Shown here: piece by piece, positions 1 to 8,484 of the stretch
How the letters are laid out: each line of letters opens with the position of its first letter
Position numbering within the stretch: position 1 is the first letter of the stretch
Source of the DNA: Planctomycetaceae bacterium
Lineage (GTDB): Bacteria > Planctomycetota > Planctomycetia > Pirellulales > Pirellulaceae
Reading direction: 5' to 3'
Assembly (NCBI GenBank): GCA_018658605.1
Contig: JABHUV010000227.1
Location: 1-30,070 of the forward strand
DNA length: 30,070 bases
Translations under genes and position numbers: made by a program
Notes under the pieces: generated by a model
What the model saw: only the letters and a program-made list of their open reading frames with translations
What the model was told of the DNA's origin: nothing
Database searches by the model: none

Positions 1-576
1 ATCCGGTTTAGCATCGTTGGGGTGCCCCGCCATCATGGATGCGGCCGCCCAAGTATCCGCCATCCGCGGTCCAATTTGGTAGACACCATCTCCGCCGGCA
101 GAATAGCCGAGCACATAAACACGATTTGGATTGACACCTTCAAACACCACTAAATTTTCAATCAGACGAGTTAAAAAACGGTCGATGTGTGTTTGGTGCC
201 AAAGATTCCAAGTATTTGTTGGTGCACGCGGGACAAGATATACACCTTCGCTGACCGTATAGAGCCGTTTTTGATTTTCCCACTGCTGATCATTAACTGC
301 GGCCGGAGCGCCGCCCCCGCCATGCAATGAAATATACAGGCTGCGCCCTTTGTTAGGTGCTTCTCCAAACGTCTTGTACCAAAAGGGCATCTTTAAGTCG
401 CCGAGTTTGACGACCTTTGCCGCCATCTCCGCCTTTCGCTCAACCAAAATACGTTTCGAATGTTCAGCTAAAAGTTTTTGCGAAATCTTGGCTGCCTGTG
501 ATTCTGACAATCCGTCCGCCGCAATATCGACCGCGCCCACGATCATAAACAACGCTACCCAAAACAGTTTCTGCAT
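1..576 (-). CDS. Secreted alpha/beta hydrolase (esterase/PHB-depolymerase-like), C-terminus cut by window edge
   Basis: The reverse complement reads open for 192 codons from an ATG at 576 to the window edge. The first 20 or so residues form a hydrophobic signal peptide (M-Q-K-L-F-W-V-A-L-F). An oxyanion-type HGGGG motif lies at residues 85-89 and the nucleophile elbow G-Y-S-A-G-G-D-G puts the catalytic Ser at 159; the Asp and His of the triad would lie beyond the edge. This pattern is typical of secreted alpha/beta hydrolases related to carboxylesterases and polyhydroxybutyrate depolymerases. An AAGGAAAA ribosome binding site precedes the ATG. It lies 17 bases downstream of the transglutaminase-like gene on the same strand, so the two may be co-transcribed. 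Substrate cannot be told from the sequence. Confidence 0.85.
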   Translation of the reverse strand, partial: MQKLFWVALFMIVGAVDIAADGLSESQAAKISQKLLAEHSKRILVERKAEMAAKVVKLGDLKMPFWYKTFGEAPNKGRSLYISLHGGGGAPAAVNDQQWENQKRLYTVSEGVYLVPRAPTNTWNLWHQTHIDRFLTRLIENLVVFEGVNPNRVYVLGYSAGGDGVYQIGPRMADTWAAASMMAGHPNDAKPD

Positions 577-593
577 CTCGATTTTCCTTAGAT

Positions 594-1760
594 TTATTGA
601 CTAACCATAAATTCAAACAGAGTCAAAACGCCTGCTTTTTCAAAAAGAACAGACCTGCGTACCGTATTTGTGGCATACCGTACTATGATTTCATACGGTT
701 CAGAAAACTTGACCTTTACATTCAAATGATCGTTCCGATCAAACCGAATATCGTTTGTTTTGCCTTCGAATATCAATTCACCCGTCGCATCCCGAATCTC
801 AATAACGGCCGACAGTCGTGTCCCGTTACCATCGACGGCGCCAAACATCACTCGGCCGAACCCTGGCGACAACTTTTCTTTGAATCGTGTGTATCGATCG
901 GTAACATTTACAGCCCACACCCAATCCTTCTCCGGTGCCCAGCCAATGGGAAAACGTTGTTGCGTGGGACGGTAACTGACCGCGTAAATTGCATGCAATC
1001 GGCTATTCCGGTCGGCTTGAGCCGCACGTCCTAGAAACCAACCCCTGTCCAAATCATCACCGGCCGGCTCGCACGCACCGGTAAAATGCCAACCTCCATT
1101 CCAAACCTCTACCCAAGAATGATTGCCACTTTTATTGCTCCACATTGGTGTCCCTACGAATCGCGCGGGAATTCCGACGCTGCGACAAGCATCAATCAAC
1201 ATAACGGACAGGCCACTGCATGAGGCGATACCACTTTCAATCGTCTCACTCGGGGACTGATCTGGGCGTTTACGAGCAGTTGAGTATTTTACGTTGGTTA
1301 TCTTGAATATTTCCTGATTAAGTTTGACTGCAGCCTCTCCCGCAGTCTGGGAATCTTTGACGATAGCGTGGAACCGATCGTAAAAATCTTTCCGCCAAGA
1401 TTCTCGATTCTCAGTAATATTAGAATACGGGAGGATGTTGTTTAGAAACATTTCTGTCGAGACAGAATCGCCCCATGTCGCTTGTTGCCAAGCTTTATAT
1501 GCGTACTCGACGTGTTGCAGTAGGAATTTCGCCGATAACGACTCCAGATCAGAAGTAGGCATAAAGGCGACTAGAAACTCCATACCCTCTTGCTGGTTTC
1601 GCGGAACTGAACGTAACGCTTTACTTATTTCACTTCGATTATTGCCGGCCTTTTTAAGAGACTGTCTGGCTAGAGCTTCATATTCGCTACCCCAAATATC
1701 TCCAACCCCGATCGTGCCGAGATTGAGCAAAAGCGCTAGGTGTATCAATTGTCGTATCAT
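594..1760 (-). CDS. Secreted transglutaminase-like (papain-fold) protein
   Basis: 388 residues with an N-terminal signal peptide (M-I-R-Q-L-I-H-L-A-L-L-L). The centre carries a transglutaminase-core pattern: Cys181 in I-A-S-C-S-G-L-S, followed by A-C-R-S-V-G-I-P-A-R, then His214 in N-H-S-W-V-E-V-W and G-G-W-H-F-T-G-A-C-E-P, where the third acidic residue is probably the Glu of C-E-P or an Asp just after it. The last 110 residues look like a beta-sandwich. In bacteria such proteins are often exported cysteine proteases or amidases, or non-catalytic polysaccharide-associated proteins; which applies here is unknown. An in-frame ATG 21 bases upstream (1781) would add seven residues, but a GGGGA sits at good spacing from the ATG at 1760, and that start gives a cleaner signal peptide. 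Confidence 0.85.
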   Translation of the reverse strand: MIRQLIHLALLLNLGTIGVGDIWGSEYEALARQSLKKAGNNRSEISKALRSVPRNQQEGMEFLVAFMPTSDLESLSAKFLLQHVEYAYKAWQQATWGDSVSTEMFLNNILPYSNITENRESWRKDFYDRFHAIVKDSQTAGEAAVKLNQEIFKITNVKYSTARKRPDQSPSETIESGIASCSGLSVMLIDACRSVGIPARFVGTPMWSNKSGNHSWVEVWNGGWHFTGACEPAGDDLDRGWFLGRAAQADRNSRLHAIYAVSYRPTQQRFPIGWAPEKDWVWAVNVTDRYTRFKEKLSPGFGRVMFGAVDGNGTRLSAVIEIRDATGELIFEGKTNDIRFDRNDHLNVKVKFSEPYEIIVRYATNTVRRSVLFEKAGVLTLFEFMVSQ

Positions 1761-1877
1761 AAAATGTGTTCCCCGTTGCATAGGCCAGATTCTGAGAGTA
1801 TTGTTCCACGATTTACTCTATTTTGCAATCTAACAGTTCCATTGTGTCGGTAGTCACACGGTATCTGCCATATTTGT

Positions 1878-1906
1878 TTGCGTTACGTCTTGGTAGACGT
1901 GATAAT
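1878..1906 (+). promoter_or_regulatory. Putative sigma70-type promoter with an inverted repeat in its spacer
   Basis: TTGCGT (1878-1883) and GATAAT (1901-1906) are separated by 17 bases. The spacer is almost filled by a palindrome: ACGTCT (1885-1890), four-base loop TGGT, AGACGT (1895-1900). The -35 is weak and the -10 matches five of six consensus positions. The beta-helix gene starts 38 bases downstream. A repressor site between -35 and -10 is an inference. Confidence 0.4.
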
Positions 1907-1944
1907 GTATATTCACACTCGTTCAACCCAAAGCGTATCTAATT

Positions 1945-3291
1945 ATGGCCATTCCACTTCCACGGCGCAAATTTCTATCACTATTTTCGTCCGCAGCAAT
2001 TATATCACTTCCTAGCAACCAATTGCTTTCCGATGATACTGGCCGACCCGCGGTCCAACGCCCTCGTTCAACCGACGGCGACGAACGTTTTGAACCGGAT
2101 TGGGAGCAACAATTCACGCTAACGGTGGGAAACCACGGCGCAGACATAAATGGGAAATCCGACCGAGCATTGCAGGCCGCTGTGGATTACGTAAAACGAA
2201 TGGGTGGCGGAACGGTGCAGATCATGCCTGGTGAATTCACTCTTCGTAACTCAGTGTTTTTGCCCTCACGCATAAGAATTAAAGGTAGCGGCGCCGACAC
2301 GTTGATAACCAAAGGACCTTCCGTTAGCACCAACATCTCCGAGGACTCCGACTGGTATGATCAGGAAATCACACTCGAGGACGCCAAGAGCTTTCAAGTC
2401 GGCGACGCGGTCTTCATTCAGGTCCATAATCCAAATCATAACGGTCTTGATACCATCAAACGAACGCTTGTAGCTCGTAACGGAAAACGTTTCAAATTAA
2501 ACGATGGCCTACGAAAAAACGTTTGGCTCAAAGGGAAACCGACAGCCACGTCGGTCTTCCCGCTCTTTACCAGTGAACGCACTTCGGATGTTATCATCCA
2601 GGATCTAGTACTTGACGGAAATCGCGAAAACAATGTCAACATGAATGGTAACTATGGTGGCTGTATTTTCCTACAGGACTGTAATCGATACACCATGAAC
2701 GGCGTTACCACTCGCAATTACAATGGTGACGGGATCAGCTTTCAAATTTGTCATGACGTAGTTGTTGAAAACTGCTACAGCCACGGCAACCAAGATTTAG
2801 GCGTGCACCCTGGATCCGGTTCTCAGCGACCCGTTATCCGCAATAATAAATTACATGACAATGGAATCGGCATTTTTTGGTGCTGGGGTGTGAGGTACGG
2901 CCTTGCAGAACGCAATAACATCCAACGCAATCGCAACTTCGGCATTTCAATCGGCCACTGTGACACCGACAATGTGATGCGATTCAACACTGTCGTGGAT
3001 AGTGGAAAAGTAGGCATCCTATTTCGCGACGATTCTCGCGGAAAAGATTTCTGGGCTAATCGGAACATCATCGAGGAAAACAAAATCATCAATAGTGGCG
3101 CGGCCGATGGAATTGGAATATTGATAGAGGGGCGCACTCGGGATACACAAGTCCGAAACAACTCCATTATCGAGAAACGTGGGCCTATGAATCGCACCGC
3201 CATCAAAATCCAAGAGAATGTGGGTAACCTAAACTTGGAAAGTAATACGATCGAAGGGTACAACAATAAAATCGTCGACGATCGCAAATAG
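1945..3291 (+). CDS. Tat-exported right-handed beta-helix protein (pectate lyase superfamily)
   Basis: 448 residues. The N-terminus has a twin-arginine motif (P-R-R-K-F-L-S-L-F, residues 6-14) followed by a short hydrophobic stretch, so export by the Tat system is likely. Residues about 70-115 match the start of pectate-lyase-superfamily proteins (H-G-A-D-I-N-G-K-S-D-R-A-L-Q-A-A-V, then G-G-G-T-V-Q-I-M-P-G). From about 215 onward regular repeats of the type 'N-x-I-x-x-N-x-x-x-G-I' form parallel beta-helix coils. This fold is usual for polysaccharide lyases, epimerases and GH28-like hydrolases, but no catalytic signature was recognised, so substrate and activity are open. No clear Shine-Dalgarno is visible before the ATG. 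The gene is convergent with the tricorn-like protease. Confidence 0.85.
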   Translation: MAIPLPRRKFLSLFSSAAIISLPSNQLLSDDTGRPAVQRPRSTDGDERFEPDWEQQFTLTVGNHGADINGKSDRALQAAVDYVKRMGGGTVQIMPGEFTLRNSVFLPSRIRIKGSGADTLITKGPSVSTNISEDSDWYDQEITLEDAKSFQVGDAVFIQVHNPNHNGLDTIKRTLVARNGKRFKLNDGLRKNVWLKGKPTATSVFPLFTSERTSDVIIQDLVLDGNRENNVNMNGNYGGCIFLQDCNRYTMNGVTTRNYNGDGISFQICHDVVVENCYSHGNQDLGVHPGSGSQRPVIRNNKLHDNGIGIFWCWGVRYGLAERNNIQRNRNFGISIGHCDTDNVMRFNTVVDSGKVGILFRDDSRGKDFWANRNIIEENKIINSGAADGIGILIEGRTRDTQVRNNSIIEKRGPMNRTAIKIQENVGNLNLESNTIEGYNNKIVDDRK

Positions 3292-3342
3292 ACAACATCT
3301 ATGACGTCGAATAGTTCTCAGGTTGCAATAAATGTTTCCCGG

Positions 3343-6300
3343 CTACCTTTTGCGCTCGGATGCCTTTTGAAGCGTTGCTTTAGGTTTTGCTTGATACGCC
3401 TTTACATCTTCAATCAGCAATTCGACAGCCTTATCCAACTGTTTATCAACTCCAGCAGGAAGTTCACCAGGATTTGGCCAGATAATCACATGCGGGCGAG
3501 CACCGTTGAGTTCCATGTCTTCACCAGTGTCGAGGACATACCAACCACGAAATGGAATTCGAATACTACCCGCATCCATAATTGACTTACTGCCGGTGCT
3601 AATCACACTTCCAGATGTTGGCACTCCCACAACCTTTCCCCGTCCCAGCCCTTTAATTGCATGACTAAATATCTCGGCGTTACTGTGGCTGTTCTGGTTA
3701 CACAAAACAATAATCGGTTTGTTCCATGATGCGTATACCATCCGGTCCTGCGGGTACCCCTCACCTCCGCCTCGCGGTTTGGTAATAGCGTGGCGTGGTT
3801 GTTTGAGAATTGTCAGTAGGTGGTCGGTAGTCGATCCCCCGCCATTCTCTCGCACATCAATTACAATTCCATCTTTTCCCGCTGCCGCTTCAAATAACTC
3901 CCGTTCAAATTTATGAAAACTGGTCATGTCCATCGCACGGATATGGAGATAGGCTAATTTGTCACCAGACAGTTCTTTCACCCGATCTTGATTCAGATCC
4001 AACCAACGTCCATATAGTAAACTGCGAATCACGGAATAGGTTGTGGCGCGGATTGAAACAGCAATCGTGGCATCCTCCCGCTTTACATTCAGTAGAATAT
4101 CTTTTGATAACTTACCGTTCATGACACTGCTCTCATCAATATCAGGATCAACTTCGATGCCATCGATGCTCAATATCACGTCACCCGCCAACAATTGACT
4201 TTTTGCCAGAGCGCTAGGGCTGTTTTTGATGACTTCACGCACTTTCCATCCAGGTCCCTTGTGGCTCGTGTCATACAACACTCCTAGGTGCGCTGTTACG
4301 TCATCAACCGATAATGCGGGCGGCATGTCGGATTTCCCGCGATAACCAAGATGAGAGCCATTGAGTTCCCCGAGCATCAACGCCATCACACGAGCGAAAT
4401 TTACGTTAGACTTACAGGCTGACGCCGCATCTTCGTATTTTCTACGTATTCGATCCCAATTGCGGTTATTTAAATTTTCGTCATAGAAATTATCTCGCAT
4501 CGCTCGCCACCCTTCCAAAAATACTTGTCGGTTGTACTCGCTCCTTAAATACGTTTGACGTGCGCGGAACACATACGATTCACCCCCGCTGCCACTCGCA
4601 CCACCCCACCCAGGGACTCCACTCTTAAGCCAATACAAGCGATTACCAGCAAGCCGCCAATCGACAATCGTTGCCGTTACTGCTAAGACCAACCTAGGCG
4701 TAGTACTGTTGTAGGGACTGATCGCGTAAATACCCTCCTTGCCATCGATTTTTGCACTAAACATCAATGTCTTTGAATCCGGCGACCAAATAAGGCCACT
4801 TTCATTCACATCTGGGATTGAAACTCGTCGTAAACGGCGGTGTACATTTACTAAATCTAAAGCTAACACATGTTTTTTAACGGCCTTAACGTCGGCCGAC
4901 TCTTTAGATTCGCTTGGCGTTTTGCCAACGGTCGTGTCATCTTCCAGTTCGTCCCAAACATTATCTGCATTCGATTTTAAAGCACGTTCTAATGTGACGT
5001 CTCTTTTGGTCTGCTCATGCAACGCATCAACAAGTGGAACGTAATAGATATCCACTTCCTTATCAATTCGCCGACCAACGAACGCAATTGACTTGCCGTC
5101 TTTGGACCATACCGGTGATACTTCGTTATCCGGATGACGAGAAATATTTATTACATTTTCCGGCTCGTCAACGTTGAGTACAAAGATGTCATAGTTAAAG
5201 TTATCATCAGCCGCCGAATAAACCAACCAATGGTCGTCGGGTGCCCAGTCATAGCTAATCCCACTCCAAGTATCGACTATCTTTTTAGGCTTCGATTCTT
5301 TTTCTTTTAGGGACAATATCCACAATCCATCCCGCGAACGGGTATACGTAAGATATGTACCCTTGGGACTTATCGATAGAGCCTCTTCCACAACTTCATC
5401 ATCCGTCACTTTCGTAATTTCGAAGTTATCGTTACGCCACCAGGGTTTTTTGTCATCTGTTCGTTGCGCACGTAGCACGTCAACCTGGCCAGCTATTTGA
5501 CCAATGTAATACAACGACTTTCCATCTTTAGTAAATACTAAATCTGATTCCCAAGCTGGAGTATTTGTCAACTGAACTGGCTCCTTGAGCAACGTATCCA
5601 TGACCCAGACATCCCCACCAGAAATAAACGCCATCACTTTTCCACTTGAGCTGTAGGCGATCTGTGTCGCTTTGGTTAAAGTTCGCTCAATCCTATCCTG
5701 CAGGAATAGGTCGCCATCATACTCAAGTTCAACAATCTCGGGTGGCTTATTTTTCGTCGGGTCAAATCGGTACAAATCAAATAAACGACGGAAGACCATG
5801 GTTTGACCGTCAGCCGATAGCGCTGGTGCGACAACTCCATCACCCTCAAAGTTTGTAAGCTGTTTTCGTTTTTTAGATTTAAGCCGGTAGATCCAAATGT
5901 TACGAGTTCCACCAGCTTCGGAAACAAAATAGAAGGATTCACCATCCGGCGCCCATACCGGATAGCGACAATCGTCGAAATCGTCTCCGACCAGTCGTTC
6001 ATAGCCTTCCGTTCCTAATCGTTTCAACCAAATCTGAGATGATTTGCTTCCAGTGTATCCCTTTCTCGACCAAGTCATTCCTTCACGTGTAAAGAGCACG
6101 GCTTTTCCGGCCGGTGATAACGAAGCCATAGCGCCATAAGCGTCGAACATAAGTTTTTCACCACTTTGGGGGGTCGTTGCTGAAATACTAAAATATCTCG
6201 TGTCCCATCTGAACCAGTGGTCGCGTCGTCCTGTCACAAACAACGATTGATTGTCCCCGGTAAACCCTATCGGACGTGTACCCTCACTGTGGAACGTGAG

Positions 6301-6615
6301 TTGGGTAGGTTGGCCACCATCAATGGACATTGTGTATGTCTGCGCTGCCCCAGTGCGATTACTGGTGAAGGCAATCGACGTTCCATCACTCGAAACGCAC
6401 GGGTACCCTTCCTCAGCAGGATGCGCCGTCAAACGGGTAATACGCCCCCCGCTTGTCGCCCCACTCCACACATCTCCTCGCCAAGAAAACACCACTCTCT
6501 CACCATCTGGTGTAAGATTGATTCCTGAAATGAGGCTAACTTTTTCCCCGTTGGCACAATCCGCTAAAACCAGTAACACAATTAGGCCGTAGACGCATTT
6601 TTTGATCTTATTCAT
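3343..6615 (-). CDS. Tricorn-like S41 family protease with beta-propeller and PDZ domains
   Basis: 1090 residues with a signal peptide (K-C-V-Y-G-L-I-V-L-L-V-L-A-D-C). Residues about 25-330 and 330-620 are PD40/WD40-like propeller repeats such as L-T-P-D-G-E-R-V and S-P-D-S-K-T-L. A helical C1-type segment (F-L-E-G-W-R-A-M-R-D-N-F-Y-D) follows, then a PDZ domain (D-V-I-L-S-I-D-G-I) and the S41 peptidase core. Aligned by motif with archaeal tricorn, the catalytic set is His755 in G-S-H-L-G-Y, nucleophile Ser978 in S-H-S-N-A-E-I-F, and Glu1035 in M-E-L-N-G-A-R-P, with spacings like tricorn (H746, S965, E1023). It probably trims oligopeptides in the periplasm or at the cell surface. The ATG at 6615 is preferred over a TTG one codon earlier, with AGGAAA upstream. 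Length is normal for the family. Confidence 0.93.
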   Translation of the reverse strand: MNKIKKCVYGLIVLLVLADCANGEKVSLISGINLTPDGERVVFSWRGDVWSGATSGGRITRLTAHPAEEGYPCVSSDGTSIAFTSNRTGAAQTYTMSIDGGQPTQLTFHSEGTRPIGFTGDNQSLFVTGRRDHWFRWDTRYFSISATTPQSGEKLMFDAYGAMASLSPAGKAVLFTREGMTWSRKGYTGSKSSQIWLKRLGTEGYERLVGDDFDDCRYPVWAPDGESFYFVSEAGGTRNIWIYRLKSKKRKQLTNFEGDGVVAPALSADGQTMVFRRLFDLYRFDPTKNKPPEIVELEYDGDLFLQDRIERTLTKATQIAYSSSGKVMAFISGGDVWVMDTLLKEPVQLTNTPAWESDLVFTKDGKSLYYIGQIAGQVDVLRAQRTDDKKPWWRNDNFEITKVTDDEVVEEALSISPKGTYLTYTRSRDGLWILSLKEKESKPKKIVDTWSGISYDWAPDDHWLVYSAADDNFNYDIFVLNVDEPENVINISRHPDNEVSPVWSKDGKSIAFVGRRIDKEVDIYYVPLVDALHEQTKRDVTLERALKSNADNVWDELEDDTTVGKTPSESKESADVKAVKKHVLALDLVNVHRRLRRVSIPDVNESGLIWSPDSKTLMFSAKIDGKEGIYAISPYNSTTPRLVLAVTATIVDWRLAGNRLYWLKSGVPGWGGASGSGGESYVFRARQTYLRSEYNRQVFLEGWRAMRDNFYDENLNNRNWDRIRRKYEDAASACKSNVNFARVMALMLGELNGSHLGYRGKSDMPPALSVDDVTAHLGVLYDTSHKGPGWKVREVIKNSPSALAKSQLLAGDVILSIDGIEVDPDIDESSVMNGKLSKDILLNVKREDATIAVSIRATTYSVIRSLLYGRWLDLNQDRVKELSGDKLAYLHIRAMDMTSFHKFERELFEAAAGKDGIVIDVRENGGGSTTDHLLTILKQPRHAITKPRGGGEGYPQDRMVYASWNKPIIVLCNQNSHSNAEIFSHAIKGLGRGKVVGVPTSGSVISTGSKSIMDAGSIRIPFRGWYVLDTGEDMELNGARPHVIIWPNPGELPAGVDKQLDKAVELLIEDVKAYQAKPKATLQKASERKR

Positions 6616-6795
6616 CAAGTGGAATTTCCTGAAGTAGAATATAATAAGCTGCTATTCGTCTCAGCATAATTAATGAAATAAGTGACTCAAGTCCTTAAAT
6701 AAATTTACTGCGGTGAACCAATAACCTTGTCAATAGTTCCAAGTCGAACCCCGTTGTCCTATATTTAAAGAATACCCCTCAAAATGATATAATTG

Positions 6796-8340
6796 ATGAC
6801 TTTTAACACTATTATTACCTTTATACACACCCTCTTTTACTTCACTTTTATGTGCTGCGCGACAGCACCCTCTTTCGGCCAGGAAGTGGGCGGTAATCAA
6901 CCTACCCAACAAACACCGAATTCAGAGATCCATTGGTACAAACCACTAGCGGGCGGGCCACTCAAAATATTGGTCATATTGCCAGAGGAAAATGTTAAGG
7001 AGGTTGATGAACTGGCTAAACGACTCGATATGATCGTGAGCGTGATTAGCACAGGTGCACGTCATAGTTGGAAAAACACACCCGCGAAAACTATCCAAAC
7101 TGGACCTCCACCAGACAAGCATCTAGCGTTAACTAATCAAATCGATTGCATCCTGATTGGTAAGGTTGCTTGGGACGTCATACCTAAACTAGCACGTGAA
7201 CTCATTCTCAAACACGTCGAACGGGGAAGTGGCTTGGTTTACGTCAGTCCTTCCCTGCACGATCCTTCCATCCCAAAAACAGATCGAACGATCGCCGACT
7301 TTGATAATCTTTTCTGCGGACCAGACAAACTTGGCCTATACCGCACCGTCTATTCCCGTACTGCCTACGCATTCAGTCAACTTGTCTACTATCGGGACCG
7401 CTTAGTTACGTCCGATCTTCCTGCCTTACCACGCAAGCTCTATCGTCAATCACCTTTTTATCTGTCGTCGCAAGAAATTGGAAAAGGGCGAGTTGTGGCT
7501 TTAGATTATGATGATACCGACATTACCAACATCGGCATTCCAGCCTTAATTCCGTTTGTGGATAACAGCCACTACAATGCCCTTACAGAACAAGTGGTTC
7601 CTGCAAGGCGAGATTTATGGTTCTTCGGCCTAACGATGGCGATCCTTCACTCTAGTAACAGGTTCTCCAATTCGCAGGTTTCATTTCTTATTAAAAGCGT
7701 AGTCCCAACACCACTAGTTGACCGAAATCTCGTAACACCACGGCATTTAATGGAAATGCACCCTCGACAATTCTATCGTTATCGTTTGACCGATGCGGAG
7801 TACTATGTCGTGCCACCACGGGCGGATCAGGCGTTGAAGGCTTTTAAATATCGAATACGTTCGGCGTTCAATCAAACCATCATTTCGGAAACGATCGAGA
7901 TCGCCGGCCAAGACAAAATCGCCTTTAAGCTACCCATGCTAGAACAAGGGCATTATTTGTTGGATGGATTCTACCTTGATAAAGATGGAAAAGTTATAAA
8001 TTGCGGCAACACTTCGATCCAAGTCGTGAGCGTAAGCAAGATTCGCGAGTGCGCGGTTTCGCTGGGAAATCTTCGGAATAACGGACTGGCTCAGTGCGAA
8101 CTGATCTTATCGCAACAGCTTACCGACACCCAGTATATTAAGATTAAAATCACCAATATTGGCGGTGGAGAGTTGCAAACCGTTCCATTTTTAGCCGATG
8201 CGTTTTCTCGGCGATTCGCGTTCTCGTTAGTCACGTCTAAACTTCCGGCTAAACCGTTTGTGTTGCAGTGTACAATTCTTGATGAAGATGGCGTGGTTGT
8301 TGCGCATCGCCAATTCATCGATCCAACTTTACTCAAGTAA
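6796..8340 (+). CDS. Secreted protein of unknown function with a GATase1-like N-terminal region
   Basis: About 514 residues with a signal peptide (hydrophobic residues 4-25, cleavage probably after S-F-G-Q). Residues about 55-270 alternate beta strands and helices in a flavodoxin or class I glutamine-amidotransferase-like order (P-L-K-I-L-V-I-L-P, C-I-L-I-G-K-V-A-W, G-S-G-L-V-Y-V-S-P). I see no catalytic Cys-His-Glu triad, so it may be a non-enzymatic trehalose-utilisation/ThuA-like relative. Residues about 310-515 look like one or two beta-sandwich domains (F-K-L-P-M-L-E-Q-G-H-Y-L-L-D-G). Similar architectures occur in PVC secreted proteins, but I do not recognise a named family. A perfect TATAAT lies at 6787-6792, only four bases before the ATG; as a -10 it would give a leaderless or truncated message, so it may be chance. 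Confidence 0.75.
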   Translation: MTFNTIITFIHTLFYFTFMCCATAPSFGQEVGGNQPTQQTPNSEIHWYKPLAGGPLKILVILPEENVKEVDELAKRLDMIVSVISTGARHSWKNTPAKTIQTGPPPDKHLALTNQIDCILIGKVAWDVIPKLARELILKHVERGSGLVYVSPSLHDPSIPKTDRTIADFDNLFCGPDKLGLYRTVYSRTAYAFSQLVYYRDRLVTSDLPALPRKLYRQSPFYLSSQEIGKGRVVALDYDDTDITNIGIPALIPFVDNSHYNALTEQVVPARRDLWFFGLTMAILHSSNRFSNSQVSFLIKSVVPTPLVDRNLVTPRHLMEMHPRQFYRYRLTDAEYYVVPPRADQALKAFKYRIRSAFNQTIISETIEIAGQDKIAFKLPMLEQGHYLLDGFYLDKDGKVINCGNTSIQVVSVSKIRECAVSLGNLRNNGLAQCELILSQQLTDTQYIKIKITNIGGGELQTVPFLADAFSRRFAFSLVTSKLPAKPFVLQCTILDEDGVVVAHRQFIDPTLLK

Positions 8341-8439
8341 TTCCCACCGCCCTTTCAACTTTCTCATCGGTATACTGTGTTTTTCGATACATTTTGAATT
8401 CGAATCCAACCTGTCATAAGTAATAACACTTCGTGGATT

Positions 8440-8448
8440 TGGTATACT
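8440..8448 (+). promoter_or_regulatory. Putative extended -10 promoter for the D-aminoacylase gene
   Basis: TGGTATACT fits the extended -10 pattern TGnTATAAT with one mismatch. No convincing -35 lies upstream, as is usual for extended -10 promoters. Transcription would begin near 8455, about 30 bases before the start codon. Confidence 0.4.
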
Positions 8449-8484
8449 TAAAGCCATTCAACATGTCATGATTCTCCGGAAGTA

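Noticed and set aside
171..368. A short minus-strand frame at the left edge
   Set aside because: The neighbouring frame carries a signal peptide, H-G-G-G-G and G-Y-S-A-G-G and runs off the edge; the short frame is a shadow.
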